Below, piece after piece: positions 42,656 through 55,515 of a stretch of 64,000 nt of DNA (its first letter is position 1; every line of letters starts with the position of its first letter). The stretch lies in contig CM046853.1 of NCBI GenBank assembly GCA_025617745.1, positions 49,096,934-49,160,933 on the forward strand, written 5' to 3'. The translations under genes were made by a program, and so were the position numbers. This DNA is from Heliocidaris erythrogramma (Eukaryota; Echinodermata; Echinoidea; Camarodonta; Echinometridae). The notes beneath the pieces were generated by a model. The model was given only the letters and a program-made list of their open reading frames with translations, ran no database searches and had not been told where the DNA came from.

Positions 42656-45600
42656 TTTTCAAGCTCTTTGGAAGGCATAGGGAATGTGGTATGCGATGTA
42701 CAAGAACGATTGTTTTCATGAGTGTTGTTATTACCCAGCCTTCTATTGCATTAGGACTTGCTCTCCTGCCCTGCAAAGTAATGTTAACAGGGCTTCGCGG
42801 GGGGGGGGGGGGTAGGGGCTTCAAATTTCCTTTGGCAAATGTATAACTGCTGTGGACAAATTATACTTCGAAATATGTCTGTGATTTTTTTTTTTAATGC
42901 TTGATGGATTTTTTTTTCATAACTCACGTCGCGACGTCGGCATATTGGAAAACTTGAGAATTTTTTGGCTGTAATAAATATTTCGGCAACTTTGTTTGCT
43001 AAACTAGCCATCCCCGCCAATTCAAAATGGTCTAACGACCCCCCCCCCCCACAAGCAAACTCCATAATCTACCAAGGCAGTCTCTCCTATATATATTTAC
43101 TGAATATATTTCATAGCAAGTTTGAAAGTCACATTATTGTGGGGTACAAAAAAAAATCTAAAACTTTGCACAGTATTTCTGTCCGCTTGTATAAGCTGCG
43201 TTTGGCTACTTCGTGAAAAAGAATTACTGATTAATGAAGATTCAACTACTGAATATTGCATTTCTTTTTCTTTTTCTCTTTTGCTTGCTTGTCAGAGATT
43301 TGGGAGACATGTCCCCGAAGACAAAGAATCCTTTATCCACCACTGTGCTCCATGTGTATGACACAGGTTATAGTTTTATATTTTTCGCGTGAAATTGGTA
43401 TACTTCAAAACAGATATTTCATCATTATAATCTTATTTTTAGTTCTGAGAACCATGATCACAACTGAAGTACCGTAATAATATTTATCAAGCAGCCACGA
43501 AGGACCTTGATATATCCCACGGCTCATATTGCCTCATAATTTACGCAATCTTACGGCGATTTGGGGTTTATAAATACTGTGTGAATGAGAGTGAACGAGG
43601 CTGTGCTCGGCAGCAGTTGTTTTTAAAGTATTTGAGAGAAAACGATATGAAAATCTAAAAAAAAATAAACAGAATCAGCAGTTTTACGGGAAAAAACATT
43701 GTCGATGACATTCAAAGATTAAGAAAAACTAGGCAAGGATAGACTCTGGTATAATGAAGGCGTCGTAGGGATGCTTTATGAAAAATGCTTCGATAACCTA
43801 TTGAAAAAGAACTGTTAGATTGACAGCAAATGTTCATTTGTATGCAGGTCGTGCAGTCAATGTTTAATACACGATGTAGAACATAAAACTCCTCCCACGA
43901 AGTTTCCTAACATTCACAGACTCTATAAATGTGAGGCTCTAATAATTGCTGGCCCTTCCTTCGCAAGAAACTTGTTTTGTTAAAGTCTGAGTTGCTTGAT
44001 TGTTATCTGTATGATTTATTTTGAAACTATAGCCCCTGTTCACCTTCCTCAGTACATGCACCTCATGGACGCACCATCCTAATTCCCCCGGCGTCGTAAG
44101 TGTGAACTGCTCCACATGATTAACTTTCCACGTGTGAACGTGGCATCCTCTCGACATGACAATGAGATTGAGTGCCATAACGTCAACACGCCATGCTAAA
44201 AGGAGTCTAAAAGGGGGCTTGGTTTAGAGTAGACCATGAATGACAATACCGCGTGTTTTTTGGTAAAGATATAGACCGAGCAGCGAGTCTGGTAGGCACC
44301 AGCATTGGAGTTTGTTTTTCTCATGTTTGTCTTTTGCGTTTCCGTTTGGAGTAAATAGAAATGACATACTCTGCAATGATTTTTTTTGTTGGGGTTATCT
44401 TTTCTTTTGCTGTATCCACATACGGACCTATACAGGCGCACATACTTGGTGATAGGAAAGCGTGCCTGCACGTTGCGCAAATGAAGTGTGTCTACCATGT
44501 ACGTTGGAAGCCCACAACCTATTGGCGGCTCCATTCCAACTCATTATTCATATCAATCAAGAGTTAATAACTCCGTGAATTGATAAATACACAACGCTGT
44601 TGTTTGGAGACCACTCACTAGATAGAATTAGACTACTTTAATGATCTACGTGTTGCCGCATCTCGTAATAGTTGTCTTATATATTCCCCAAATCATTACA
44701 AGACATGTTTTTCACCCCTAAAATTGCATTCCTTTTGTTAAGCAAAGACTTTGTGAAAAAGAAAAAAGAAAGCAGTCATGTATCGGCGCCTCTTTTGTTT
44801 AAGTATTAAAATTAATCATTCAAACTCTCCGAATGTCGTCATCCATCCCTTCAACTTCGCCTATCTTTTCCATAAGATTTCTGTCTGGCGGGGGGGGGGG
44901 GCGGGGGAGGGGGGGCGGGGAAGGGGGCACACGTCTGAAAATCGCTGACGTTCATGAGCAACAGAAGTTCTCACATTTTCAGAGATATCTATCAAAAATC
45001 TCTGACAAGCTAGAAAAAAGAGTGGCACAAGAATATACTTCGGTACTCCGGTGTGTTGTAAAAATATGTCTGATTTTAGTTTGGCCAAGGGCTCATGCGT
45101 GCCGCCCTATGCCTCCCCTTTCCCCACTTCCACCACTGCACACGATCGTTTCTCTTCATTCTATTAATATTTGATCTAGTTAGTGACGCTTCTTCTGTTT
45201 TTATTCTTGATTGTGTGTTTATCCAAGCTACGTCATATTGTGGCCCTCATGCCATCATTTCAAATATATAATTAAAATGTGTCCTGGCAGCTTCTTTTTT
45301 CTTACATAGAAGAAGCAAAGAAGAAGTAACATGCACTTGTTTCCTTCATGAACCATTGTATACCAAGAAACATGAATAATGAATACATGACAGGAGGCGT
45401 GGTCCCCAAAAGTAAAACCTGAATAGTTCATACAAATACACAACATAACTACAGAATACAAAAAATGACAAGAAGTACAAAACTAGGATAGGTGGCAAGA
45501 GAAACGTCAGTCGTCCTATCCCTCCCATCCCCCTTTCTTCCGAAGTGAATTAGTGCTCGGAAAAGTTACATCACTGGCTCAAATATTTGGACAAGACTAA

Positions 45601-46864
45601 AATGGTATTAAAACATAATTATGACAAACTTCGGAAAGCAAAAAACAATGTATAGGATGAGAAAGGATGAGAATGAAATAGAAGAGAAAGTAACGACCTA
45701 ACATTCCAATAGATTGACGTATTAACAATGAAAAGGCTGACATAGGAAAGGATCCAATCTTTTTAGTACTGTACCATGGTGACAAACGGAACCAGAAAGG
45801 AAATTTAGGTAGCAGAAATGTAATGTAGAAAGGTAATCGCTCTTTCAGTCGCCCTTTGTGAAAAACAAACCTTTCGACTCTAACAAAAAAAAATAAGAAG
45901 AAAAATGTTCTGATTTACTCACTTAGCTGAGTAAAGAAGCTTGAAAATATCATTACCCCGAAAAAAGTGATGATTGTAACAAAATAATAGTTCCTTTTAA
46001 AGTAAATCGATATTCATTGTCTTTCTTCCGCTTCCAAAACTGTTTTAAATGGAGAGACAAGCCCCCTCCCTTGCTATTGTATTGACACCTCAAAATACTT
46101 TTTAAAAATCCTTTTAAATGTCAACATAAAATTGGTACTTTCGGCGCCTTCGTGGTGATTGTTTTCGCTCTTCAAAAATATTTGTTTTTGCCAATGATAG
46201 ATGTGAATAACATGTCCATAATTCAATAAGCCACTTCGGAGATGCAATCTGAGCATGAGCAGATAAAGGTCATCTATACAAAATTCTAAAACCCACTGAC
46301 ACTAATATTCGATATGTGCTCATGAATGTCATGTAATCATTATTCAATTATGCACTAATGGTGCATTCCATGATATCCAGGTGGAAGTATTCTTTTTAAA
46401 GGGGGAAACAAAAGCTATTCATGAGGCACCTCTATCACTCCCAGAGTTATTTTTCTGAAGTGCACATAAAGGGACACTCCATGTCTAAAATATCTGTGGA
46501 TATTTGGGGTCATTTGTACCATGCGCTAACCCCGAACTGGCTTATTGATTGAAATAACACAATTTTGGACCACTTTGGAGGCCATGATTATATACCAGAA
46601 TGTGAAAACACACAATAAGAAGCTAGATCTATGCTGTGCGGATAATGCTAATATTTCTATACTTTTATAATATATAATAATTCTTTATTTGTTGTATCTC
46701 ACCATTTTATCCTATTTCATTTATGTAAATTCACATGGATTGGAAAAGAAGACCTTCGGATTATAGTTATATATGTGAATCTTTTTCTTTTCCCGCCATC
46801 CATGTAACTCTCTTTTAACTCTACTGTTGTATTCACTGACATCTTGGTTTTGTCTTTGCCGAAT
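42656..46864. other. Non-coding stretch
   Basis: No gene recognised. Poly-G or G-rich patches at 42799-42812 and 44889-44927, and poly-C at 43040-43050. AAAGGGACACTCC at about 46469 resembles one end of the TTAA-flanked element at 50736-51029, but no second end is seen. Confidence 0.45.
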
Positions 46865-46868
46865 AAAA

Positions 46869-46927
<59 letters not shown>

Positions 46928-47035
46928 ATGATAATAATAATAATGATAATAATTATAATAATGATGATGATGATGATGATAATGCTAATAATAATAATAG
47001 TAATAATGATAATAATAATAATAATAATAATAAAA

Positions 47036-47083
<48 letters not shown>

Positions 47084-47120
47084 ATATTAATAATACTAAT
47101 AATGATAATAATAATAAATA
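46865..47120. repeat. Trinucleotide array: ACT, then AAT/GAT, then ATT
   Basis: A pure CTA/ACT run (about 46869-46927) passes into AAT with GAT interruptions, then into an ATT run (about 47036-47080) and back to AAT. The AAT run followed by the ATT run forms an inverted pair. Confidence 0.95.
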
Positions 47121-47630
47121 TGATGAAAGAGATTCGGAATTTACCTTTATGAAATTTTTATTCGTAAAAAAAAATCATAAAAGGGAACATAAAGGGGGCA
47201 CTTGAAGGGGGAAATATTTTCCAATTATATCAGTGTCATTATTAATTTTTGATACGTTCAGGTGTTACATTTACTATTAAGGTTAATCTTTCTGGATATC
47301 TAATATCAAGTTTGTTGGAACCAGTTTAAATCACTCTACAAACTTAAAATATCTGCTTTCTGTATTCAACTCATCAAAATGTGAATGATGGGGGGAAATG
47401 ACAGTATTGTCTTTTATACATTTCCTTTCGCTGCCCTGACGTAACCTTTTCGCACATAGCGCCATCAATCGTTCAAAAGGGAATATGTTCATATTCTTCC
47501 AATTTACGTTACCAATTCAAAAGTGTAAAAGTATAATTCAGGATATAGGGGAGGAGAGTAAAAGGAAAGAGAAAGACAAAGATTGGAAGAATGATTTGTG
47601 AATATTCATTAAAAAAAAGGAGTACTTTGC
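47121..47630. other. Non-coding stretch
   Basis: No gene or clear repeat is seen. Confidence 0.45.
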
Positions 47631-47632
47631 TG

Positions 47633-47705
47633 TGTCGTGGTATAGTGGTTCTTCATTCAGTTGACTTTCAATCGAAATGTTGCGGGTTTCTAGTCTTGCC
47701 ATTTC
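47633..47705 (+). mobile_element. tRNA-like SINE head
   Basis: GTGTCGTGGTATAGTGGTTC is an A-box-like sequence and GCGGGTTTCTAGTCTTGCC is a B-box-like one, spaced as in a tRNA. It cannot fold as a full tRNA because its ends do not pair. No body like the other SINE copies follows. Confidence 0.55.
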
Positions 47706-48648
47706 CAGAGTGAATTCCGGCGAGATTCAGAATCTTACATTTGGTGTAATTGCTTTTCAATTGCAGGTTATTATGTTTTACAAGTACATGACTTGGCTCT
47801 TTTCATATATTTTCTCTAGGAAGGTTCTCCCTTTTTATAAGAAATTACTTTCATTGGAAAATTTAGATAGATCACCATTGGCATCTTGCAATATCTGAAT
47901 AGCGTGATTTATTCCTCAATTTACGTTTATTCATACAAAGCTTTTTTTCACCTCTCGATTTTCAACTTCTTTTTTATATTCGATAATCATTTGATCATCA
48001 TATCAACAGCGTATATTTATTCACTGATATTGAAGTTGGCTTCCTATGAACAACATCATGTTTGGAGTTGGATTCTAAAAACCTCATCAATATTCTGCTC
48101 AGCGCACTCTCCTCCTGCTTCCAGACCATAAAAAGGGGTCCAGACAGGATTAGAATTTTATATGCTTCTTTCAACCATGCCAAATTTCCATAATCAAAAT
48201 GGGTTTTTCATCATTAAAATTGTTTAGGCGAACGCATGCATCGCCACTGCGCTTTCCATAAAACGTCGTGCCCATTCTTCCCTCTACATCATCGGACGAG
48301 GAACAACATTTTATCTAAAGGTTTCAATATTCATTACAATATGAATCCGCTTTCAGACTCAGAAACATTAAAATCAGAAGATACACGTTTATCAAAAGCC
48401 ATAGAGGCGCCTGCTTGACAAGGTTATTAAAGGGAAAAAGATGACTAATTGACGATGTTGCGGTCTCATGAAGCTTTTTTTTTTTGGCGAGAGCTTTGGC
48501 GGCAATCGACGCCCACCTCTCATATTTCATCGTGCATTATCTTGTCATTGTACACAATACCCGGCCTACAAAGTTTATATTTCAGCACAGAAGGTAAAGG
48601 ACTGCCTATTATGTTTCAAAACATAATATACTATGGTCCTACGTTCAC
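47706..48648. other. Non-coding stretch
   Basis: No gene or clear repeat is seen. Confidence 0.45.
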
Positions 48649-49019
48649 GTGAAGAGAGAGAGGGAGAGGGAGAGGGAGAGAGAGAGAGAGAGAGAGAGAG
48701 AATAAGAGAGAGAATAAGAGAGAGAGAGAGGGGGAGGAGAGAGAGAGAGAGAGAGAGAATAATGGTGAAGGGGTGGAGAGGAGGAGGGAGACGGAATGAG
48801 AATAAGAACAGGAGAGATTATATGAAATTCTGAAAAATATGTTTTTGACAAGAACAGAAAAAATTAAATGAAATATGTCTGGAGGGATACAAAAAAATGG
48901 ATGTAAAAATATCATTATGAACGTACGGATGGGAAAATAAAGAGAGGAGAGGAGAAAGAGAGAGAGGGAGAGGGAGAGGAAGGGGAGGGAGGGAGGGGAA
49001 GCAGAGAGAGGGGGGGGGG
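48649..49019. repeat. GA-rich polypurine tracts
   Basis: Two GA-rich blocks (48651-48800 and 48938-49019) flank a non-repetitive AT-rich piece. The strand bias is the opposite of most other tracts in the window, which are CT on the + strand. Confidence 0.9.
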
Positions 49020-50735
49020 CTCAGATCATGAAACAGAACAAATATTTTGCCCAATATAATCATGTTTATTCAATAATCATAAACGCTGTGGATCTTACCT
49101 CAATATAATAACATATTAGGTTGTGGGCCCTTAAAATAATAGTTGGAAGGTGATTATTTGATACTAATGCACTGTTGGTGAGCCGTGCATGTATATTGTG
49201 TAAATAGTGTCAATTAATTTAGGAAGAGAAACCCCATGGTATTAGGATATGTGCTGGCAGGAAAATATATCCGTTTCTCTGGTGTTAATATACCCCTTGA
49301 CCACCTCAGAACATTATCAGATTTTCCACTAAAAATTTGTCGAATTGGACAAAAACGATGAGTAAATTCGTTGTTTCTTCTTTTTTTTAAATTTTAATAT
49401 ATAGATTACTGCCTATTTTAGTACTCTAGTGTATACTCCGTAATATTTTCGGTGTCCTGAATTCAGTGATGAAAATGTACCCGTCAGTTTTGGCATGGTA
49501 TTATGAATCGCGCAGATTTTGATGTGACTCTAGATTTTCAGGAAATGCAGGATAACATATTCGTCAACCACGACATCAGATGTCATTAAAACAATCATAT
49601 TCTCTTTATTTTCTATATACAGCATCTACGTACTTGAATGATATTGACCTTTTAAAAAATCCCACACCCTTGCAAAGAACTCCGTATATGTGACAAAGAG
49701 ACGAAGGATTTTTTTTATTTTGTAATTAATTATTTTTCCTTCATTTTGAGTATTATATGACTGTCCACTCACCATAACTATTAATCTACAAGTTTCATTA
49801 TCATCCTTACAACTATCGTTAGAATACAATATTAGAATATATTATTCATCACTTTTGTCATTTCCATCTTCATCACCACCACCGTTAATATCATCCTTTA
49901 TCACCACTAAGGACTGACTGCACCTCCCCGGAGCCAGCCGTCTCTACTACCATCTGCGCCTCGTCTATCCCCATCAAATCATGACTCATTTCGAGGAGAG
50001 CAAAATCAAGGAATTTCCCCTCTTTCTATAAATAAAAAGGAAAAAACGCGACAGAATTTAGGAGAGGAATCGTGAGGTACTCGTCAAACGAAAATGGATA
50101 TGTTCCGGTGACGCCGCGCGAAAATGAGAGCGAAGGGAAAAAGCGAAACCGCACGGGGAATAAATTGGATCATAATGTAATATCGCTCTCCTAGGGCATA
50201 GTGATGCCGTGTGTGTATTCTGATGCACCTAGGTGTCACTTACCTGTGGAATACTGCGCTACCTTAAAGCGGCATTCGCGAAAAAAATAACTTATTCACC
50301 TGAAGAAGAAGTAGGGAAGGAAGGTGGGGGGTCATTTTGATGAAGAAACTATGTAGTTATGACAATATATTTTGCATTTCTTTCTCTCCTCTCTATTCTT
50401 ACATAATTACATGATGATTAGGCCTATAAATATAGACTTACATGTATATGACGTTGTGTATAGTATAAAAGTGACAAAAAGCAATCGTTTCACATGTATA
50501 AGACGAACGTTAACAGGTATAATTCATTGTAAAAGAGTGAGTGTTAAATCTTTATACAGGCAGTTTGTTTTCTATATCTTCAGTAGTAACTATCGAATTT
50601 TTATTACAGTTTTCTGATTTTATTCTGGTGATCTTTTTATGATTCTTACCCCTTCTGACATTAAAAAAAATGGGGTCAGGGGACAATAAATATAATTTAA
50701 CAATGTTTTCCTACAACAGTCAAGCTGAAAGTTAA
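49020..50735. other. Non-coding stretch with a GC-balanced patch
   Basis: No gene recognised. The stretch 49,910-50,270 is less AT-rich than its neighbours and has several CGCG words, but shows no exon I can name. A CACTTACCTG at about 50236 could be a minus-strand splice donor, with no support beyond that. Confidence 0.4.
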
Positions 50736-51029
50736 AGGGATACTCAACCGCAGATTATGGACGTTTTTATGCCTCGAGAGGGCACCGTGATCGTTACCTG
50801 ATCATCATGCCGTTGCCCGTGAGGCGCAAACTTCGGACAGACTGGTCGCCACGTAACGTGCACGCTCCGCCTGAGCTCGAGCTCTCGTGCGAGATTCGGT
50901 CGGCTTCGTGCAGTCCGAAATGTAATCCCAGCAGTCCGACGGATGCGTTCGACGGACAAACTTTCTGTACGAGTGAACGGGGCTTACGTAATCCTGACTT
51001 TCCCCACGGCCGCCTGGTGGCGTGTCCCT
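50736..51029. mobile_element. TTAA-flanked, GC-rich inverted-repeat element
   Basis: TTAA at 50732-50735 and 51030-51033 flank AGGGATACTC and GGCGTGTCCCT, a short imperfect inverted repeat. The interior is clearly more GC- and CG-rich than its surroundings (for example GCCTGAGCTCGAGCTCTCGT, then GCGAGATTCGGTCGGC). Its open frame on the + strand has no family features. Confidence 0.65.
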
Positions 51030-51129
51030 TTAAGTATCAAATTATTATTCAGGGTGAGGCAATGAGAATGGTACACAATCCTGTCATAATTATGCTGCGG
51101 CGACATTTTCTCCTAGCTTTCTTTCGTCT

Positions 51130-51292
51130 ACGATATAGGGATGGGGTTACGATTGCAGTTAGGTTTTAGATTAGGTTTTTAGGGTTAGGTATGTTGTGTC
51201 CAGAGTTGGAGTTAGGATTTTATTTAATGTAGGAAATTTACCTCGGAGAAATTGTCGCAGGAGAATGTGCCGTACAACCTTATAATTTGCCT
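51130..51292 (-). repeat. CCTAA-rich dispersed repeat, copy 3 (inverse)
   Basis: On the minus strand GGTTGTACGGCACATTCTCC, TGCGACAATTTCTCCG, then a run of CCTAACTCC, CCTAACCCTAAAAACCTAA and similar words. It matches copy 2 (41,696-41,900) in flank and order. Confidence 0.65.
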
Positions 51293-51580
51293 CTGGTTTA
51301 TTCTAGGTATTCTCATACATGCACTCAGTTTGTACAATCTGTTCTTTATTGATAAAACGATTCTCCCTTTGAACGGTTGCCCGAGTCAGACAGAAGATAC
51401 GCTGTCACTTATGAACCGTTTATGACGTCATTCATGCTCATCAGAGTCTACAGGACTGGGAAGCCTTGCATTAAATCATCATAAAGAATTTGCACACCAT
51501 TGTTGGGATCGGCATGATCAGCGTACGTGTAATAATTAGGAGACCGAGCCGGGAGGTGGCAAAATGTTGTTCGCCACCTT
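51293..51580. other. Non-coding stretch
   Basis: No gene or clear repeat is seen. Confidence 0.45.
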
Positions 51581-51860
51581 TTCTCTCCGTCTCTATCTTA
51601 CTTTATCCTCTTCCCACTCTCTCTCTTTCTCTCTTAATTTCTACCCCATCTCTATCTCTCTCTCTCTCTCTTCCTCTAATTCTTTCTTTTCTCTCTTCCT
51701 CGAATCCTTTCTTTCTCTCTTTCTCTCTCACTTACTCTCACTCTCTCACTATTCTCTCTCTTTCTCGATCTCTCTATCCCTTTCTTTCTCTCTCCCTACC
51801 TCTCTCTATATCTTTTTCTTTTCCCCTCAATTTTTCTGTCTCTCTTTGTCTTCCTTATAT
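51581..51860. repeat. CT-rich polypyrimidine tract
   Basis: CTCTCT and TTTCTCTC runs over about 270 bp. Ser/Leu/Phe-rich frames across it are artefacts. Confidence 0.9.
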
Positions 51861-52481
51861 TCACTCGTGTCTATTTTGTCTTTGAGATTAGGATTGTCAA
51901 TGGTCAAGTTTTGGTGGTCATTCTGATTCTCATTTGTTGAATTTTGATCCACCAAGCGATTGCCAACATATTATCAATGGAGATCATAAAATCACATTGA
52001 AATATCGAGAAATGGGTCGCTTCATCGACAAAGTTGTCAATATGGTTCAGATACAGCCATTTTTAAAATTTTTAGTCATGGTCTGAACCAATAAAAGATG
52101 AAAGAACGGTGAAAAACAATCTCTCTCATTCTGTCATTTCCTCCTGTATTTCTCTGTCTAGTTATACTTACATGTCTCTAATTCTCTCTCTTTTTTGATC
52201 ATTTTTTTTTTTTGGGGGGGGGCTATGTTGTGAAAATTTGCATTCCTGGCGGACGTTTTCTCGATTTAAATATTTTCGGATGCATTATGTAAACAGAAAA
52301 AAGCACTAATGCATAGCTGAACTAGAAAACCCAGGGTCAATATTTGACGAGTATGATCATTGTTCGCAAACGAACCAGAAGGAGAACGAAAGGGTGCACA
52401 GAGAGGGTGATTGGCCGACTTTAGACCCGTTTACAGTTGAAAAATAAACCACGCGCGAGGGTATTAGTAGCATCCATGACT
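51861..52481. other. Non-coding stretch
   Basis: No gene recognised. A T run followed by G run is at about 52204-52222. Confidence 0.45.
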
Positions 52482-52587
52482 CTAAAAACCCGGCTCACAC
52501 GAGGCATCATTTCGATTGCGTCAGTGCGTCACTGACGCAGTCCTAACGTCAGCAAAATAATGACGCCTCTTGTGATCCGGGCTTTAG
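52482..52587. mobile_element. Palindromic MITE with TGACG core, about 106 bp
   Basis: CTAAAAACCCGGCTCACACG and AGGC at the left are inverted at the right as GCCTCTTGTGATCCGGGCTT and TAG. The centre contains GCGTCAGTGCGTCACTGACG, itself a near-palindrome. Related sequence is at 36300-36640. Confidence 0.85.
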
Positions 52588-53660
52588 AGAGTGTAATCAT
52601 GGTTTCATTGAATCATTGTCGCTTTTACATCTCTTTCAGTTTGAAAACATGGATTGAATTCCCCAGGTATGCAAGCCCGGAGGAAGCAAAGCGATCATTA
52701 ATTGTGATTATCCGAGTGGGAACGACTGAATAGAGAATAGAAAGCATTATATCATGTTACAACGTCTGATTTAAGAGACGTGATATATAATTATGTACAA
52801 CGTCATGCATGTGGGAATGGTGTTATTTGGAAGAAATAATGATAAGTGAGGGGATAAGGAGAGGGACATTAAGAGGAAGCGAAAAGCTGAAGAAAAGATA
52901 TAGGATAGCGTAGATAGATCATTTATAACGAAAAATATAATACGTGTAACAGAAAATATAACAGAGAGATAATATATAATATATAGCGAGATGAAAAATT
53001 GAGAGCGAGAAAAGGAGCAAGATAAAGAAAACAGAGTGAGAAAGGGAAGGAATAGAGAGAGAGAGAGAGGGAGGGGGCAGACAGAGAGGGGGATGTGGAG
53101 TGATTAGATGGATAGATCACAACTACATTGCAGCATTTATACCTTGTGCGACGAGGGGACATTGCAGGAGAAAAAAATTCTTACATTTAAACCCTTCACT
53201 TCGATTCAATTCATTCTAATATCCAGCTGTAATTGAGATTAGTTTTTAGATCCAAACTGGACTGAGAAGCCGCAATGACTCCCACCTGACTCTACCAGAC
53301 GGTATTCTGGAGGTGGAGTACGGCGGGACGCCACGACGAGGCGCCACCACTTCTTATACCCCCCACCTTAGCGCGGCGCCACGGGTCACTTTTTACATAA
53401 TTATACCCCCAGTATCCTTTTCCTCCCTCCTCTCTTCTCCTTTAGTTGGTCCTCAAGTGGGTAAATCATTGTCAAGAGTTTTGTCACCATGTGAATGAAT
53501 TGTACCTAAAGAACGGAAAGAGTTTGAGATGAAGAGGAAATTGGTGTAAAGCAACGTTTACTTCAGTCATGCAGGTTCATACAGCTACATTTCGGTGGCG
53601 TTTTTTCCCCTGTAAGCGACCACAGTCATGACAGTCGTGAAAATGAGTCAATGGGACCGC
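52588..53660. other. Non-coding stretch
   Basis: No gene recognised. A GA run lies at 53055-53070. Confidence 0.45.
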
Positions 53661-53785
53661 ATATCTTCTACTTCTTCTTCTACTTCTTCTTCTTTTTTTT
53701 TTCTTCTTCTTCTTCTTCTTTCTTCTTCTTTTTCTTCCTCTTCTTCTTCCTCTTACTACTCTTCTTCTCATTCTTCGCCTTCTCT
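53661..53785. repeat. CTT trinucleotide microsatellite
   Basis: CTT/TTC runs with T and CTC interruptions. Poly-Lys, poly-Arg and poly-Phe frames across it are artefacts. Confidence 0.95.
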
Positions 53786-54044
53786 TTCTTGATCTTCTCT
53801 ATCCCTATTTCTCTCTTTCTCTTCAGAAGATGTTTGATATAACACTGTGGAAGATACTGAGGAAAAGGAAATAATTCTTCTCTGGGTTCAGTATACAAAC
53901 ATATCTAGTTAATGTAAATATACCGTTTTGATTAGGAGCAAATTACAGAGTAAAGCAATATCGTAAAATGATGAAACTTTTAACGTAACCTTTGGTAGGT
54001 ATGAAATGAAAAAGAAATGGAGAATCTAGAGAACGTAGAAGTGT

Positions 54045-54340
54045 CCTACTCAGCTTAGTCGAGTGTTTAAACACTTTGCTGGAGATGAGAATGTCTTGGG
54101 TTCGAGCCTCGGCACGGTATTAATGTCTTCTGGCAAGACATTAATCTACATATGCCACTCTCCACCCAGGTTTAAAAAAAAAACCCTAGTGGGAAGTAAT
54201 TCTTTGAATATTGTGAGCACCGAAATCGGTAGCCTAGCTAGAGCTGGGGTAATATTGGAGCGCCTTGAGTTGAGTACCTTGCGTGGTGGATGATGATGTG
54301 AATGCTGTACAAGTATCCAATACCATTATTATTTGGATAT
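54045..54340 (+). mobile_element. tRNA-derived SINE, second head type
   Basis: The head at about 54050-54115 has TTAGTCGAGTGTTTAAACAC (A-box-like) and TTGGGTTCGAGCCTCGGCAC (B box). The body has CATTAATCTACATATGCCAC and TCTCCACCCAGGTTT, matching the other SINE bodies. The tail is GAGCTGGGGTAATATTGGAG, then CGCCTTGAGTTGAGTACC. So a shared body appears to be joined to a different tRNA-like head. Confidence 0.75.
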
Positions 54341-55040
54341 CTAGGTGGAGAAGAAAATACTGTACTTTGTTTGTTTGTTTGTTTTTATTTCCGAAATCAT
54401 AAAAAATACAAAATCTGTACATAATAGAGGCTTACATATTACACGAATGAAATACGGTTGGATAGCCCATTTCAGAGCTGTTTACAAAACAGCTCTGTTC
54501 TTCCATGTGGTCCAAAAGGCTGAAGGCTACCGAAGATGAAAATGAACAACAACCAAAAAAAAGAAAAAAAGAAAAGAAGTTGTCCAGTCACTACAGCCTC
54601 ACTCTCCATCGCTAATCAGTATACCAGGAATAACCCCGGCGCCACCGGGCAACGCATCGCATTACCGACTGATAACACAATATATAATACCATACATGCG
54701 ACGCTTTACCAATCTTCTCCAGATCAGATCGAGCCTACTAACCCCGCCCTAGCCAGCTATGCAGACTGTAATACTCCGGTGGTAAATGATGAATAATTGT
54801 TGTAAATGTACGCTAAATGAGAAGAGACTGTATGGCTCATCCCCTATCATATTAACCTTGTTCCAAAAAGATGAAGTCTCATTTGGAAAGGCAGACAGAA
54901 GGATTTACCCTTGTCTTGTCCGTGCCATTACAGTTTTTTGTTTTATTCATCTTTCACTTTCCATCTCATTACAGATTGGTAGACCATCATCACTCTCATT
55001 CGCTTTCCGATGTCACAGGCAATACACTCCTTCCATTATT
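54341..55040. other. Non-coding stretch
   Basis: No gene recognised. A TTTG run lies at about 54366-54384 and an A-rich patch at 54555-54576. A frame at 54,536-54,796 has no family features. Confidence 0.45.
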
Positions 55041-55515
55041 AACTTTTTTTATTCTCTCTCTCTCTCTCCCTCTTTCTCTCTATCTCCCTCTCCCGTGAAA
55101 TTTACAATAGTTGTATAATTGTAATTTACATTATCTTTATATCATTTGTGATTTCCTCTATAGTAAATAATTATATTCATTGTTTGGATTTGCACAGTTC
55201 GTGTTTACGCGTTCAACCTATCAAATGGCGTGGCGCTCACAAGCATCTTCATTTATCCGTGACGTTTATTCCAGCACACTACCAAACCCAAAGATAATTT
55301 TCTTCCTAGCACATGCAGACTCCCCCCCCCTCTCTCTCTCTCTTTCCCGATTCATCTCTTTCTATCTCCTTTTGCATTCTAGGCCATCTATTTCTCTTCG
55401 TTTGTCTCTATGTCTTTCTCCAACCTCATCTCTTTCTCTCTCCACCCCCCCTCTCTCTCTCTTAACACACTATCTGTCTCACTTGGTTTCACTTGTGTTA
55501 TTCTCTTTTTAATAA
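55041..55515. repeat. CT-rich tracts
   Basis: Two pyrimidine-rich blocks, 55050-55095 and 55321-55470, around non-repetitive sequence. Confidence 0.85.

Noticed and set aside
44196-44567. Overlapping open frames on both strands
   Set aside because: Both strands are open by chance over the same bases. Neither protein shows a domain, signal peptide or splice context.
47633-47705. Functional tRNA gene
   Set aside because: A- and B-box-like words are present, but the ends do not pair into an acceptor stem and the arms do not fold as a cloverleaf. It is better explained as a SINE head.
50807-51169. A 120-codon plus-strand open frame in a CG-rich patch, possibly a small gene
   Set aside because: It is bounded by TTAA and short inverted repeats, has no family features, and runs past the right border into unrelated AT-rich DNA.
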